Of a DNA stretch of 64,000 nucleotides, positions 35,654-44,069 are shown in pieces. Numbering within the stretch: the stretch's first letter is position 1; every line of letters begins with the position of its first letter. The stretch covers positions 1 through 64,000 of the forward strand of contig JAEXOY010000015.1 in NCBI GenBank assembly GCA_023439045.1, in the 5' to 3' direction. Source of the stretch: Bacillota bacterium. GTDB taxonomy: Bacteria > Bacillota > Clostridia > Acetivibrionales > DSM-1351. Position numbers and translations under genes: made by a program. The notes beneath the pieces were generated by a model that was given only the letters and a program-made list of their open reading frames with translations, was not told where the DNA came from and made no database searches.

Positions 35654-36289
35654 ATGTGGAAGATCTTTAACAATAAAAAAACAAAGGCCCACAATTTTGA
35701 TATTAAAGTATTATTTAAAAATGACATATCTTTGCTTATTCTCGATGAACGGTGGAATAATCTTTTTATTGATAAGACAAAAACCCCAGAAATAGTTGAG
35801 TGCGAAAATGGCATAAAGGAATTACTAAAGGAACAGGCAAGGCTTATTGCCGAGACAAAGGAAATCAATATTACCAAAAAGGAAAGTATGGATTCCATTA
35901 TAAAGCTTACTACTGAAGTTTATGAAAATAACAATGAAGAGGCAAAATTACAAATGCAGCACAGTGAAAAAACAGTGGTTGGCATAAATGCTAGGCTAAA
36001 GCAAATAGAAGCCAGGCTTGACGAAATTCCCAAGGAAATTAGGCAGCTAAATTTAAAGCTGCTTGAGCTGACTGTATATGTAGTCTATTATTCTATGAGA
36101 GAAAACCAGGTTAGAGTAGCAGAACTAGATAAGCAAATAGAAGAGGAGCGAGAAAAGCTCAAGAATCTGATAGATGAAAGGGGCTCACTTGCTCAGAATG
36201 ATACTGATACTTACTCATATTTTCACGATTTAATCGGTGGCCATGAGCTTCAAAAGTTAGATGATATTTATTTTGGAAAAAGTAACTAA
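35654..36289 (+). CDS. Coiled-coil protein of unknown function
   Basis: A 211-residue soluble protein. The start (MWKIFNNKKTKAHNFDIKVLFKNDISLLILDERWNNLF) is folded, written here only as a description of its basic and hydrophobic character; residues about 50-185 form two long charged helices typical of coiled coils (ECENGIKELLKEQARLIAE, ARLKQIEARLDEIPKEIRQ). GGGGGAT precedes ATG 35654. It lies upstream of nnr and alr on the same strand. No family recognised. Confidence 0.7.
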   Translation: MWKIFNNKKTKAHNFDIKVLFKNDISLLILDERWNNLFIDKTKTPEIVECENGIKELLKEQARLIAETKEINITKKESMDSIIKLTTEVYENNNEEAKLQMQHSEKTVVGINARLKQIEARLDEIPKEIRQLNLKLLELTVYVVYYSMRENQVRVAELDKQIEEEREKLKNLIDERGSLAQNDTDTYSYFHDLIGGHELQKLDDIYFGKSN

Positions 36290-36374
36290 TATTTGGATGG
36301 AGCTATTTTGAAAAAGTAATTGTTATTGAATAAAGTAATTAGTGCTAGGCTATATAAGACATAGGAGGCATAAG

Positions 36375-38036
36375 GTGATTACTGTTACAGGACAACAAAT
36401 GCAAAAAGTAGATAACTTTGCTATACACAATATAGGTATACCCGGTATTGTTCTGATGGAAAATGCAGCCCAACAGATAACTAAACACATTAAAGAATAT
36501 ATTGGTGGGATTAGACCAGCAAACAAGCCACCCTATGAGGTTATTATAATTGCAGGCAAAGGGAATAATGCAGGGGATGGGTTTGCAGTTGCCAGGCAGC
36601 TTTTTATCAGTGGGATTAGAGTTGCGGTGTACTGCCTTTTTGACAGTAGCAGCTATAAGGGTGATGCCTTAACCAATTTTGAAATATTAGAAAAGCTAGC
36701 AGTAGATATTTTTCCGTTAAATGATTCCGATGAAACCCTCAAAACCCATTTACAGATGGCGTATGTCACTGTCGATGCAATATTTGGAACAGGGTTTAAG
36801 GGTGTGATTACCGGTGAAATTTGTGGTGTAGTAGATCTAATTAATGAGTTTTCAAATCATACATTATCTATAGATATTTCCTCAGGAATAAATTCCGAAA
36901 CGGGAGCAGTTTCGAAGTGCTGTATAAAAGCACATAAGACTGTCACCTTTGAATTGCCAAAGATTGGACAGTTGGTGTACCCAGGTGCTGAGTATACAGG
37001 TGAGTTGGCAGTAGAGAGTATTGGAATGCCAAAGGCTGCTATCCTTGCTTCTGGGAGCAAAACCCATTTCGTAGATATGTCCCTAGTAAGTGCACTTATC
37101 CGCCAGCGCCCGCAAAACTCCAACAAGGGTACGTTTGGCAAGGCGATATTGATTACCGGCTCAGAGGGCATGGCGGGCGCGGGATGCATTGCTGCGAAGA
37201 GCTGTTTGAGAGCTGGAGCAGGTTTGGTATACTTGGCAGTGCCACAAAGCATGATGAGCATTTACCAAAGTGTTGTGCCAGAAGCCATTGCAATCCCTAT
37301 TAAGCACGAATATACAGTTTATAGTGGAGGTAATGCTATAAACCAAGATAAAATTACTATAGACGAAACAAATAGAAGTGAACTATTTGAAGCTGGGTTA
37401 GCAGATAAAGACGTTAATTTGGATAAAAATCTTAAAGACCTAATAGATAGAATAAACAATTGCACTGCTTTGGCTATTGGACCGGGTATGTCAACCGAGG
37501 AACAAAGCGCTCAGCTGCTGAGGAGTATTTCACAGCAGTGTAAAATACCCGTTGTAATGGACGCAGATGCACTGAATATTGCAGCTATGGATAATTCAAT
37601 ATTTAGTAATTTCACAAATGACGTTATTATTACACCTCACCCAGGCGAAATGTCAAGATTAACGGGCCTCTCTATAAGTGAGATTCAATCGGATAGAATT
37701 TCTGTCGCCCGTGAATTTGCTATGAAGTGGGGGATAAATGTTGTTTTGAAGGGTGCAAGAACTATTGTGGCAGATAAATACGGAAACACATATATAAATT
37801 CCACTGGGAACTCGGGTATGGCAACCGCAGGAAGCGGAGATGCACTTACAGGTGCTATAGCAGCGCTTATAGCACAGGGAATGAGCAGTATAGAGGCTGC
37901 TGTAGCAGGAGTTTATCTACATGGACTTGCCGGAGATATTGCTGCGCAAGAAATAGGACAGCATGGTATAACTGCTATGGATATTGCAGAAAATATTTCT
38001 TTGGCACTATTCCAAGCAACTGAGCATAATTATTAA
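36375..38036 (+). CDS. nnr: Bifunctional NAD(P)H-hydrate repair enzyme
   Basis: Repairs damaged NAD(P)HX: the N-terminal YjeF_N domain (about 1-215) epimerises it and the C-terminal ribokinase-like domain (about 225-550) dehydrates the S form with ADP/ATP. Seen: GKGNNAGDGFAVARQL, DAIFGTGFKG, ITGSEGMAGAG, MDADALNI and GNSGMATAGSGDALTG. AGGAGG and spacing identify GTG 36375 as the start. The kinase-like half carries an extra 40-residue hydrophilic loop (about 310-365). Placement just before alr is common in Firmicutes, where acpS and ydcC relatives also occur; the latter two are not seen here. Confidence 0.95.
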   Translation: MITVTGQQMQKVDNFAIHNIGIPGIVLMENAAQQITKHIKEYIGGIRPANKPPYEVIIIAGKGNNAGDGFAVARQLFISGIRVAVYCLFDSSSYKGDALTNFEILEKLAVDIFPLNDSDETLKTHLQMAYVTVDAIFGTGFKGVITGEICGVVDLINEFSNHTLSIDISSGINSETGAVSKCCIKAHKTVTFELPKIGQLVYPGAEYTGELAVESIGMPKAAILASGSKTHFVDMSLVSALIRQRPQNSNKGTFGKAILITGSEGMAGAGCIAAKSCLRAGAGLVYLAVPQSMMSIYQSVVPEAIAIPIKHEYTVYSGGNAINQDKITIDETNRSELFEAGLADKDVNLDKNLKDLIDRINNCTALAIGPGMSTEEQSAQLLRSISQQCKIPVVMDADALNIAAMDNSIFSNFTNDVIITPHPGEMSRLTGLSISEIQSDRISVAREFAMKWGINVVLKGARTIVADKYGNTYINSTGNSGMATAGSGDALTGAIAALIAQGMSSIEAAVAGVYLHGLAGDIAAQEIGQHGITAMDIAENISLALFQATEHNY

Positions 38037-38076
38037 TATAACAATATATAGTGAACATAAATCGGGGGATGTACAA

Positions 38077-39246
38077 ATGAATTACAAGCTTAACAGAGCG
38101 TGGGCAGAGATCAATTTGGACAATATTGCCCACAACGTAAGAGAAATACGACGTGTGACAAACAAAAATGCAGAAATAATGGGTGTTGTCAAAGCAGATG
38201 CATATGGGCACGGGGTGTTTGAGGTTACTAGAACATTACTGTCAAATGGGGTTTCTAGACTAGCAGTGTCAATGTTGGATGAAGCAATTCAGCTAAGACG
38301 AGAAGGAATTGAGGTTCCTATACTAATATTAGGCTATACTGACCCCGCTAGAGCAAATGAAATACTAGAGAATGATGTGACACAATCGGTATACAGTCAC
38401 GAATTAGCTCAGGCGTTATCCAAAGAGGCAGTGCGCCAGGGCAAAAAGGTAAAGCTGCATATAAAGATTGATACCGGTATGTCTAGAATAGGCTTTATGC
38501 CGGGTTACAGTGCAGTAAAAAATGTTATGGAGATTGAAAAGCTTCCCAATGTGATTATTGAGGGGCTATTTACTCATTTTGCATCAGCAGATGAAAGGGA
38601 TAGAGATTATACATTAATGCAATTTGAGAAATTTATGAGTATTTGCTGTGAGCTGCAAAGGATAGGTATTCACATACCAGTTAAACATTGTGCAAACAGT
38701 GCTGGTATTATTGAGTATCCAGAAATGCATTTGGATATGGTTAGGCCGGGTATTATCTTATATGGCATGTATCCTTCAAATGAGGTGTGCAAGGAGAAGA
38801 TAGATCTTAAGCCTGCTATGACACTAAAAGCAAATGTTATAATGGTCAAAGAGGTTGAAAAGAATACGCCTATAAGCTATGGAAGGATTTTTACAACCGA
38901 GAGAAAATCAAAGATTGCTACCATACCTATTGGATATGCAGATGGATATTCCAGGATGCTCAGTAATAAGGGGAGAGTATTGATTAATGGACAATTTGCT
39001 CCTGTAGTGGGTAGAATTTGTATGGACCAATGCATGATTGATGTTACAGATATTGAGGGAGATGTTGAAGTAGGCGATGAAATTGTGCTTATTGGTGAAC
39101 AAGGACAGAGAAATATTTCCGTAGAAGATGTAGCAGAAACCATTGGAATTATAAATTATGAGTTAGTTTGTATAGTCGGCAAAAGAATTCCAAGAGCGTA
39201 TGTACAAAATGGTAAAATTTCAAAAATCCTGAACTACCTGATTTGA
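38077..39246 (+). CDS. alr: Alanine racemase
   Basis: PLP enzyme making D-alanine for peptidoglycan. 389 residues. PLP lysine in MGVVKADAYGHG; TGMSRIGF; the C-terminal beta domain with the active Tyr in TPISYGR and CMIDVTDIEGDVEVGDE. GGGGGAT places the start at ATG 38077; the open frame extends upstream to 37984 inside nnr but without a start signal. It is followed by mazEF, the same order as alr-ndoAI-ndoA in Bacillus. Confidence 0.97.
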   Translation: MNYKLNRAWAEINLDNIAHNVREIRRVTNKNAEIMGVVKADAYGHGVFEVTRTLLSNGVSRLAVSMLDEAIQLRREGIEVPILILGYTDPARANEILENDVTQSVYSHELAQALSKEAVRQGKKVKLHIKIDTGMSRIGFMPGYSAVKNVMEIEKLPNVIIEGLFTHFASADERDRDYTLMQFEKFMSICCELQRIGIHIPVKHCANSAGIIEYPEMHLDMVRPGIILYGMYPSNEVCKEKIDLKPAMTLKANVIMVKEVEKNTPISYGRIFTTERKSKIATIPIGYADGYSRMLSNKGRVLINGQFAPVVGRICMDQCMIDVTDIEGDVEVGDEIVLIGEQGQRNISVEDVAETIGIINYELVCIVGKRIPRAYVQNGKISKILNYLI

Positions 39247-39283
39247 CGGGGTTTTAGGTGCTTAGGAGTAACAAAAACTTAAT

Positions 39284-39313
39284 TTGACCGTGTATTTATT
39301 AAGGTAATATAAT
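39284..39313 (+). promoter_or_regulatory. Promoter of mazEF
   Basis: TTGACC (39284-39289), 18-base spacer, TATAAT (39308-39313), about 135 bases before mazE. Confidence 0.7.
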
Positions 39314-39364
39314 AAAATTGTGAACCAAATATGAATTTTTCTACTGACATTTGATAAGAATAGT

Positions 39365-39418
39365 ATTGTATGTTTAGGATATAAGTGATACATATCATAA
39401 TCCCTCTGAACATACAAT
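39365..39418 (+). promoter_or_regulatory. Three-tier hairpin in the mazE leader
   Basis: ATTGTATGTT (39365-39374) pairs with AACATACAAT (39409-39418); inside, GGAT pairs with ATCC, and TGATA-CA-TATCA forms the tip. The structure lies between the promoter and the mazE ribosome binding site. It may be an operator for the MazE(F) complex or an RNA control element. Confidence 0.65.
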
Positions 39419-39448
39419 TGTCCGGTAGAAAGAGTGGGGGTTTTTAAA

Positions 39449-39733
39449 TTGGGTCAATATAAGAAGATAATTATTAGTCTTCCGGACAACTTACTTGAAG
39501 AGATTGACAACATGGTGTCCAATGAAAAAACCAATAGGAGCGTGCTTGTCAGAGAGGCAATGAAGCTCTATATCAGAGAAAAGAGCAAAATTGAATTGAG
39601 GGATAGAATGAAGAGAGGCTATGAAGAAATGGCTGAAATTAATCTAAAACTAGCCGAAATTTGCTTTGATGCTGATTGCGAGCAGCAATGCAGATATGAG
39701 GATCGGCTTGGGGAGATGGAGGAAACGTGGTAA
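39449..39733 (+). CDS. mazE: MazE-type ribbon-helix-helix antitoxin
   Basis: A 94-residue antitoxin. The N-terminal strand and helices QYKKIIISLPDNLLEEIDNM are a CopG/RHH DNA-binding fold, and the acidic C-terminus (DADCEQQCRYEDRLGEMEE) would neutralise the toxin. GGGGG eight bases before TTG 39449 suggests this start, giving MGQYKK; GTG 39434 in the same frame is a weaker option. Overlaps the toxin gene by 7 bases. Corresponds to EndoAI (NdoAI) of Bacillus. Likely autoregulates from 39284-39418. Confidence 0.9.
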   Translation: MGQYKKIIISLPDNLLEEIDNMVSNEKTNRSVLVREAMKLYIREKSKIELRDRMKRGYEEMAEINLKLAEICFDADCEQQCRYEDRLGEMEETW

Positions 39734-40077
39734 TACGACGAGGAGACATTTATTACGCTGACCTTAGCCCTGTTATTGGCTCTGAGCAGGGTGGAGTTAG
39801 GCCTGTACTAATTGTGCAGAATGATATCGGCAACAAATATAGTCCAACTGTTATTGCTGCCGCTATTACATCGCAGATCAATAAAGCAAAGCTACCCACA
39901 CATATTGAGATAGGAGCTTTGGAGTATGGACTAGCAAAAGATTCTGTAATATTGCTCGAACAAATACGGACTATAGACAAGAAAAGATTAAGAGAGAAAA
40001 TTGGCCATCTAGATGATGAGCTGATGTATAAAGTAAATGATGCATTAGAAGTAAGCTTTGGGCTTGCAGATTTATAA
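39727..40077 (+). CDS. mazF: MazF/EndoA-type mRNA interferase toxin
   Basis: A 116-residue PemK/MazF ribonuclease that cuts single-stranded mRNA at short motifs (UACAU in the Bacillus homologue). Very conserved: RRGDIYYADLSPVIGSEQGG, RPVLIVQNDIGNKYSPTVIA, TSQINKAKLPTH with the conserved Arg and Thr catalytic residues. GTG start at 39727 after GGAGG. Stop-start overlap with mazE ensures coupled translation. Confidence 0.96.
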   Translation: MVIRRGDIYYADLSPVIGSEQGGVRPVLIVQNDIGNKYSPTVIAAAITSQINKAKLPTHIEIGALEYGLAKDSVILLEQIRTIDKKRLREKIGHLDDELMYKVNDALEVSFGLADL

Positions 40078-40102
40078 TATTTATTTGATAAGGGGATAAA
40101 AA

Positions 40103-40588
40103 ATGAATTTACAAAAGTACTGGTCTGACAAAAAACACTATATACCTATGTTGGCACTTATCTGTGGATTCTTCTTGTTACATATTTCTAATGTGGCAGG
40201 TGCGGCATCAATCTATGATACGACATACATAGATGCCAAAGAAGCAGAAATAAAGAAGCTTATTGCTGATTCTGACAATGAATTAAAAGCAAAAATTGAA
40301 AAGGTAGAGAAAAGCATTATATTTGAGGTAATAGAGCTTCAAGCAGGACAAACTGTTATATGCGGTGCAAGTACCGAGTTAATAGTCAGAACTAAAGATG
40401 CCGTAACTACATATATTCCAGATACGGCTCAAGGTGGGATATCCAATCTTATTAGCGGTACTGACTTGTGGAAGGATACAATTGTACCTGCAAATCAATT
40501 GCTTTTAGTTCCAAGAGATGATGGAAGAGGAATAAAAGCAATTTCAAGGGCGTTTGTCATGATAAAGGGACAATACACTATTAAATAG
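40103..40588 (+). CDS. Exported protein of unknown function
   Basis: A 161-residue protein with an N-terminal signal-anchor (about 13-35), a charged helical stretch (about 42-72) and a C-terminal compact domain starting IFEVIELQAGQTVICGAST and including LLLVPRDDGRGI and MIKGQYTI. I recall this C-terminal module from other exported clostridial proteins but cannot name it. AAGGGGAT before ATG 40103. It lies 25 bases after mazF and may be read from the same transcript. Confidence 0.75.
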   Translation: MNLQKYWSDKKHYIPMLALICGFFLLHISNVAGAASIYDTTYIDAKEAEIKKLIADSDNELKAKIEKVEKSIIFEVIELQAGQTVICGASTELIVRTKDAVTTYIPDTAQGGISNLISGTDLWKDTIVPANQLLLVPRDDGRGIKAISRAFVMIKGQYTIK

Positions 40589-40725
40589 TGTATAAAAACT
40601 ACTGATGTAATATGAGCTTTATGTCGATATTAGACATAGAGCTTTCTTTATTGCATAGTTTATAAATGATTTTTAATTTAGATTCTATGTCAATTTGTAT
40701 AAATTTTGGTATAGATAGAGGGTAT

Positions 40726-42558
40726 ATGAGTAAGAAGAATCAAAAAAGAGACAGCAAATATGACAAAAAGGTTGATCGCCTGGTTAGACTTATTTTAATT
40801 CTTGCTTGTGTGATGACAGTTTTAGTTTTTGCGGTTAGGCCCATGTTTTTTTCCAAAGACTATTACTTTGATGCAGGAGATTACTCTTTCCTAAGCAATA
40901 TGGGTAAGCAGGAATATGATGTTGCCATTTTGGGAGGCTCCGTAGAGGGGGCGTCGGCTGCAATTGGCGCAGCAAAGGTGGGTGCAAAGGTAGTAATACT
41001 TTGTGAAGGCCCTGATTTGTGCCCCGAGATTAAAAATACCTTGAATCCAGAATGGGATTCTGATAGTACGAATAATGGGGTAGAGGTAAGCTCGGATCTT
41101 TTCAAGCAGATTTGTTATGAGGCTGGCGAAAATCCTTCCGTTGCAAACTATCAAGATGCAATCAAAAGATTAATAACTGACAATAAGGTTAAGGTTATTT
41201 ACAATACTAAGCTCTCTTCCACCAGTGTTAATAAAGGCATAATTAAAAGTCTTCAAATAAATGCCGGTGATATTACTCAAAGCATTTATGCAAGTACATA
41301 TGTAGATGCTACAAAGGACGGCTTACTGCTCAAACAGTGTAAGGTGAACAGTAATTCTGGATATTATGATATAGGACTCAATAACCTTTTTCCTCCACTT
41401 AGGCTCAATTTTTTGATTTCTGGTGTAAACTACGAGGATTTAAAGCAAATGATACAAAGTCAGGGAGTACCTCTCACACTACTGCTGCAGAGTTATCATA
41501 CTGATAATCTCAATATAAGTGTTCAGGGATTTAATATCTATAATCAAGGCGATAATAATGCAATTATCGAAGGTATCACAGTATTTAATGTAGATTACAC
41601 AGACCCTAATGCACTTGCTTCCGCATACAACAAAGCAAAGAAAGAATGCGAAAGCTTGTTTGATTATCTTAAGCTTAATGTGCCACAGTTTTATAATGCA
41701 ATGTTGGTAGAAGTTGCAAAAGAGTTTGTTAGGCCATCCGCATATCACTATAATGGTATAGCAGACATGTCAACCAGTGATGTTTTTGAGGGTGATGTTA
41801 TGACCGGTAGGTTGGCGACTATCGCTAAACCTATTGTTTTCACTCTCGAGGACGGCATTAGCTATATTATTGCCAACCCAAAGTATTTCTTTATACCAGT
41901 ACAAGCAATTGTCCCCCAGGGTGTTAGTAATCTTGCTATGGTAGGGGATAAAGTTGGCGTTTCCTCCATACTTCAGCCGGCTATAAGTAATTACTCTGCT
42001 CTTTCAACAATTGGAAATGCAGCTGGAGTAGTCTGCGCTTACAGTGTCTCAGAAGATATTTATATTGATGAAATTGCAAAAGACCCTACAATGCAGAAAA
42101 ACCTCGAGAAGGTACTTAGAAAATCTGGTATATATATGACAGATATAGAAGCAGAATATAGCTTCAAAGATAGCTGGAGCTACCCATACATAAAAAAACT
42201 CCTGGACAAAGGTCTTTTGACAGCAGGAGTTACAAATGACTTTAAGCTTGACAAGAAAGCAAATAGTGAAGACTTTGCCTACTTGTTACTAAACGGAGTT
42301 GTCAGGAGTAAGCAGGATATATACTCATTTGAGTTTGATTCTATTATCAGACAATATTTAAACAAAGAGCCTCTTACAAAGGAGCTCTTTGCTGAGATAC
42401 TGCTTAAGCTAAACAATATAAAGCCTGATTCAGGGGACTTATATTCCCAAGCAATAAATAATAATCTAATAGATGACAAGCTCCAAAAGCAGCTAAAATC
42501 ACAATCAAATCTTACAATGCAACAAGTATATTATGCTGCCGAGATGTACTTGAAGTAA
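40726..42558 (+). CDS. Membrane-anchored FAD-oxidoreductase-like protein with C-terminal SLH-like domains
   Basis: A 610-residue protein. Basic N-terminus, one membrane helix (about 20-45, LVRLILILACVMTVLVFAV), then an FAD_oxidored-type Rossmann start (YDVAILGGSVEGASAAIGAA) with the usual conserved Asp-thr-ATKDG region (STYVDATKDGLLL) and a distal GDKVGVSSILQPAISN. The last about 150 residues contain two SLH-like segments (DSWSYPYIKKLLDKGLLTAG; and LYSQAINNNLIDDKLQKQ with an LTMQQVYYAAEMYL end). The topology suggests that the redox domain lies outside the membrane. Several starts are possible (40666, 40687, 40726); GAGGG before 40726 favours the last. Substrate unknown. Confidence 0.75.
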   Translation: MSKKNQKRDSKYDKKVDRLVRLILILACVMTVLVFAVRPMFFSKDYYFDAGDYSFLSNMGKQEYDVAILGGSVEGASAAIGAAKVGAKVVILCEGPDLCPEIKNTLNPEWDSDSTNNGVEVSSDLFKQICYEAGENPSVANYQDAIKRLITDNKVKVIYNTKLSSTSVNKGIIKSLQINAGDITQSIYASTYVDATKDGLLLKQCKVNSNSGYYDIGLNNLFPPLRLNFLISGVNYEDLKQMIQSQGVPLTLLLQSYHTDNLNISVQGFNIYNQGDNNAIIEGITVFNVDYTDPNALASAYNKAKKECESLFDYLKLNVPQFYNAMLVEVAKEFVRPSAYHYNGIADMSTSDVFEGDVMTGRLATIAKPIVFTLEDGISYIIANPKYFFIPVQAIVPQGVSNLAMVGDKVGVSSILQPAISNYSALSTIGNAAGVVCAYSVSEDIYIDEIAKDPTMQKNLEKVLRKSGIYMTDIEAEYSFKDSWSYPYIKKLLDKGLLTAGVTNDFKLDKKANSEDFAYLLLNGVVRSKQDIYSFEFDSIIRQYLNKEPLTKELFAEILLKLNNIKPDSGDLYSQAINNNLIDDKLQKQLKSQSNLTMQQVYYAAEMYLK

Positions 42559-42582
42559 TAGTTATCCAATATATTGCATTTT

Positions 42583-43329
42583 CTATTGTTTTACTTTTAT
42601 AATGCCCAACCTAATTCCTAATATATATAGTATAAATTGGGGGAGCCTGAGCATTCTTTTAAACCTCTTGGGTTCCTTATACAATCTATACATCCATTCT
42701 AGGCCATTATTTCTAAAGAAGTCGGGAGCAAGTTTTACATTACCGGCCAGAACGTCCATTGTTCCACCTACGCCCATGCTGACTTTTACCTTCAGCTGAC
42801 TTTTATTTTTTTCTATCCATTCCTCCTGCTTGGGCGCACCGAGGCACACCAGAAGAACTTCAGCGTTTGAATTATTTATTTGTTCTATTATGGATGGAAT
42901 TTCTTCTTCCTTAAAATAGCCATTCCTTATCCCCACAACTTCAGCACCAGGGTAGTCTATGTTTATATTTGACTTTGCTGCTTCTGCAATCCCTGGTTTG
43001 CCACCAAATAAAAAGAACTTAATGGGGCGTACTTTTGAGGATATAAGGAGATTTTTTACAAGGTCAAAGCCTGATACCTTTTCGACGACCTTTCGGCCAA
43101 GAATTTTTGAGGCTAGAACAACACCAGCACCATCAGCAACAAGCATATCAGCATTATTTAAAATAGATTTGAGTTTTTTTGAGGTTATTCCTTCCATCAT
43201 TATTTCGGCATTTGGGGTATATATAGCATGGTTTTCGCCTGATGCTATAAACTCATATACCCTTTCAACAGCCTGATTCATTGTAATATCATCTATATTT
43301 ATTCCTGCAATATTTACAACTTTTCTCAT
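42583..43329 (-). CDS. WecG/TagA/CpsF-family glycosyltransferase
   Basis: A 248-residue GT26 enzyme that transfers N-acetyl-mannosamine or ManNAcA to lipid-linked GlcNAc in wall teichoic acid or enterobacterial common antigen-like paths. Signatures: TPNAEIMMEG, DMLVADGAGVVLASKI, FFLFGGKPGIAEAA, LVCLGAPKQEEWI and GVGGTMDVLAG, with a basic C-terminal membrane-binding end. GGAG before ATG 43329 sets the start, 21 bases inside the open frame. With a WecC-like dehydrogenase at 34062 it hints at a ManNAc(A)-containing surface polymer. Confidence 0.92.
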   Translation of the reverse strand: MRKVVNIAGINIDDITMNQAVERVYEFIASGENHAIYTPNAEIMMEGITSKKLKSILNNADMLVADGAGVVLASKILGRKVVEKVSGFDLVKNLLISSKVRPIKFFLFGGKPGIAEAAKSNINIDYPGAEVVGIRNGYFKEEEIPSIIEQINNSNAEVLLVCLGAPKQEEWIEKNKSQLKVKVSMGVGGTMDVLAGNVKLAPDFFRNNGLEWMYRLYKEPKRFKRMLRLPQFILYILGIRLGIIKVKQ

Positions 43330-43464
43330 ATTACTCCTCATTCTAGACAAATGTAGTAGTCATATTTTATTAATATAACTTTTTTATTTTTACTATAAAC
43401 GTAAAAGGTATTTCAAAACATAAATAAAGTTTAGTAGATACCATAAAAATTGTCAACGCTTGCT

Positions 43465-43526
43465 GGTATTAATACCTATTTTCAGGGGTCTTAGTTATTG
43501 TTACCTGAAAACAATACTGCTATAAT
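43465..43526 (+). promoter_or_regulatory. Promoter with two palindromes
   Basis: TTGTTA (43498-43503), 17-base spacer, TATAAT (43521-43526). TTTTCAGG (43479-43486) and CCTGAAAA (43504-43511) form an inverted repeat across the -35; GGTATTAATACC (43465-43476) is a perfect 12-bp palindrome just upstream. Both are candidate operators. Confidence 0.6.
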
Positions 43527-43564
43527 ATTAAGTAACAGTATATTCATTGAAGGAGAGATTTTTT

Positions 43565-43960
43565 ATGAATGGTGAATACATAAGTGAGTCCAGCTTTATA
43601 GTTAGAAAATCAGGAAGAAAGGACAATAACTTTTATATTGATTACCAAGGAATATATAAGATCACCGAAATCGCAAAAGTAGTACATATTGAAGCAAACG
43701 CTATCAAGGAGATATATCACCAGTATAATGCAGTATACGATACTGAGTTGGATGTATATTATTTTAATAGTCTTGAATCTGCAAAACATGCGGTGTCGGA
43801 TATTCTTAGAAATCTCAAGAATGAACTAAAAGGCAGGGTTGTTCAGTTTACCGAGGCTGAGATTGAGTACATTAGACAGGCACTTATAAATGAAGGCGTG
43901 AACAACATACGAGTTAGCTCCAAAATAAAAGATAATATATTCAAGAAGCTTAATAGTTAA
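43565..43960 (+). CDS. Unknown 131-residue cytoplasmic protein
   Basis: AAGGAGAG fixes the start at ATG 43565 rather than the TTG at 43547. The middle (YKITEIAKVVHIEANAIKEI, written for its helix-turn-helix-like pattern) and DILRNLKNELKGR are helical; the end QFTEAEIEYIRQALINEG is charged and helical. I recognise no family. The gene has its own promoter with palindromes and its own hairpin at the end, so it is a single-gene unit; autoregulation is possible. Confidence 0.65.
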   Translation: MNGEYISESSFIVRKSGRKDNNFYIDYQGIYKITEIAKVVHIEANAIKEIYHQYNAVYDTELDVYYFNSLESAKHAVSDILRNLKNELKGRVVQFTEAEIEYIRQALINEGVNNIRVSSKIKDNIFKKLNS

Positions 43961-43961
43961 A

Positions 43962-43995
43962 AATATGCAGGATTGTGCTAGTAATCTTGCATATT
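43962..43995 (+). terminator. Hairpin after the 131-residue gene
   Basis: AATATGCAGGATT (43962-43974) pairs with AATCTTGCATATT (43983-43995) with one G-U, loop 8. Only a weak T-run follows. Confidence 0.6.
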
Positions 43996-44069
43996 GCTAG
44001 GTTATAATATATTATTATTATAAATTATTTATCAAGATTAAAGATAATAGGGAAAAGGAGAGGTTTAAA

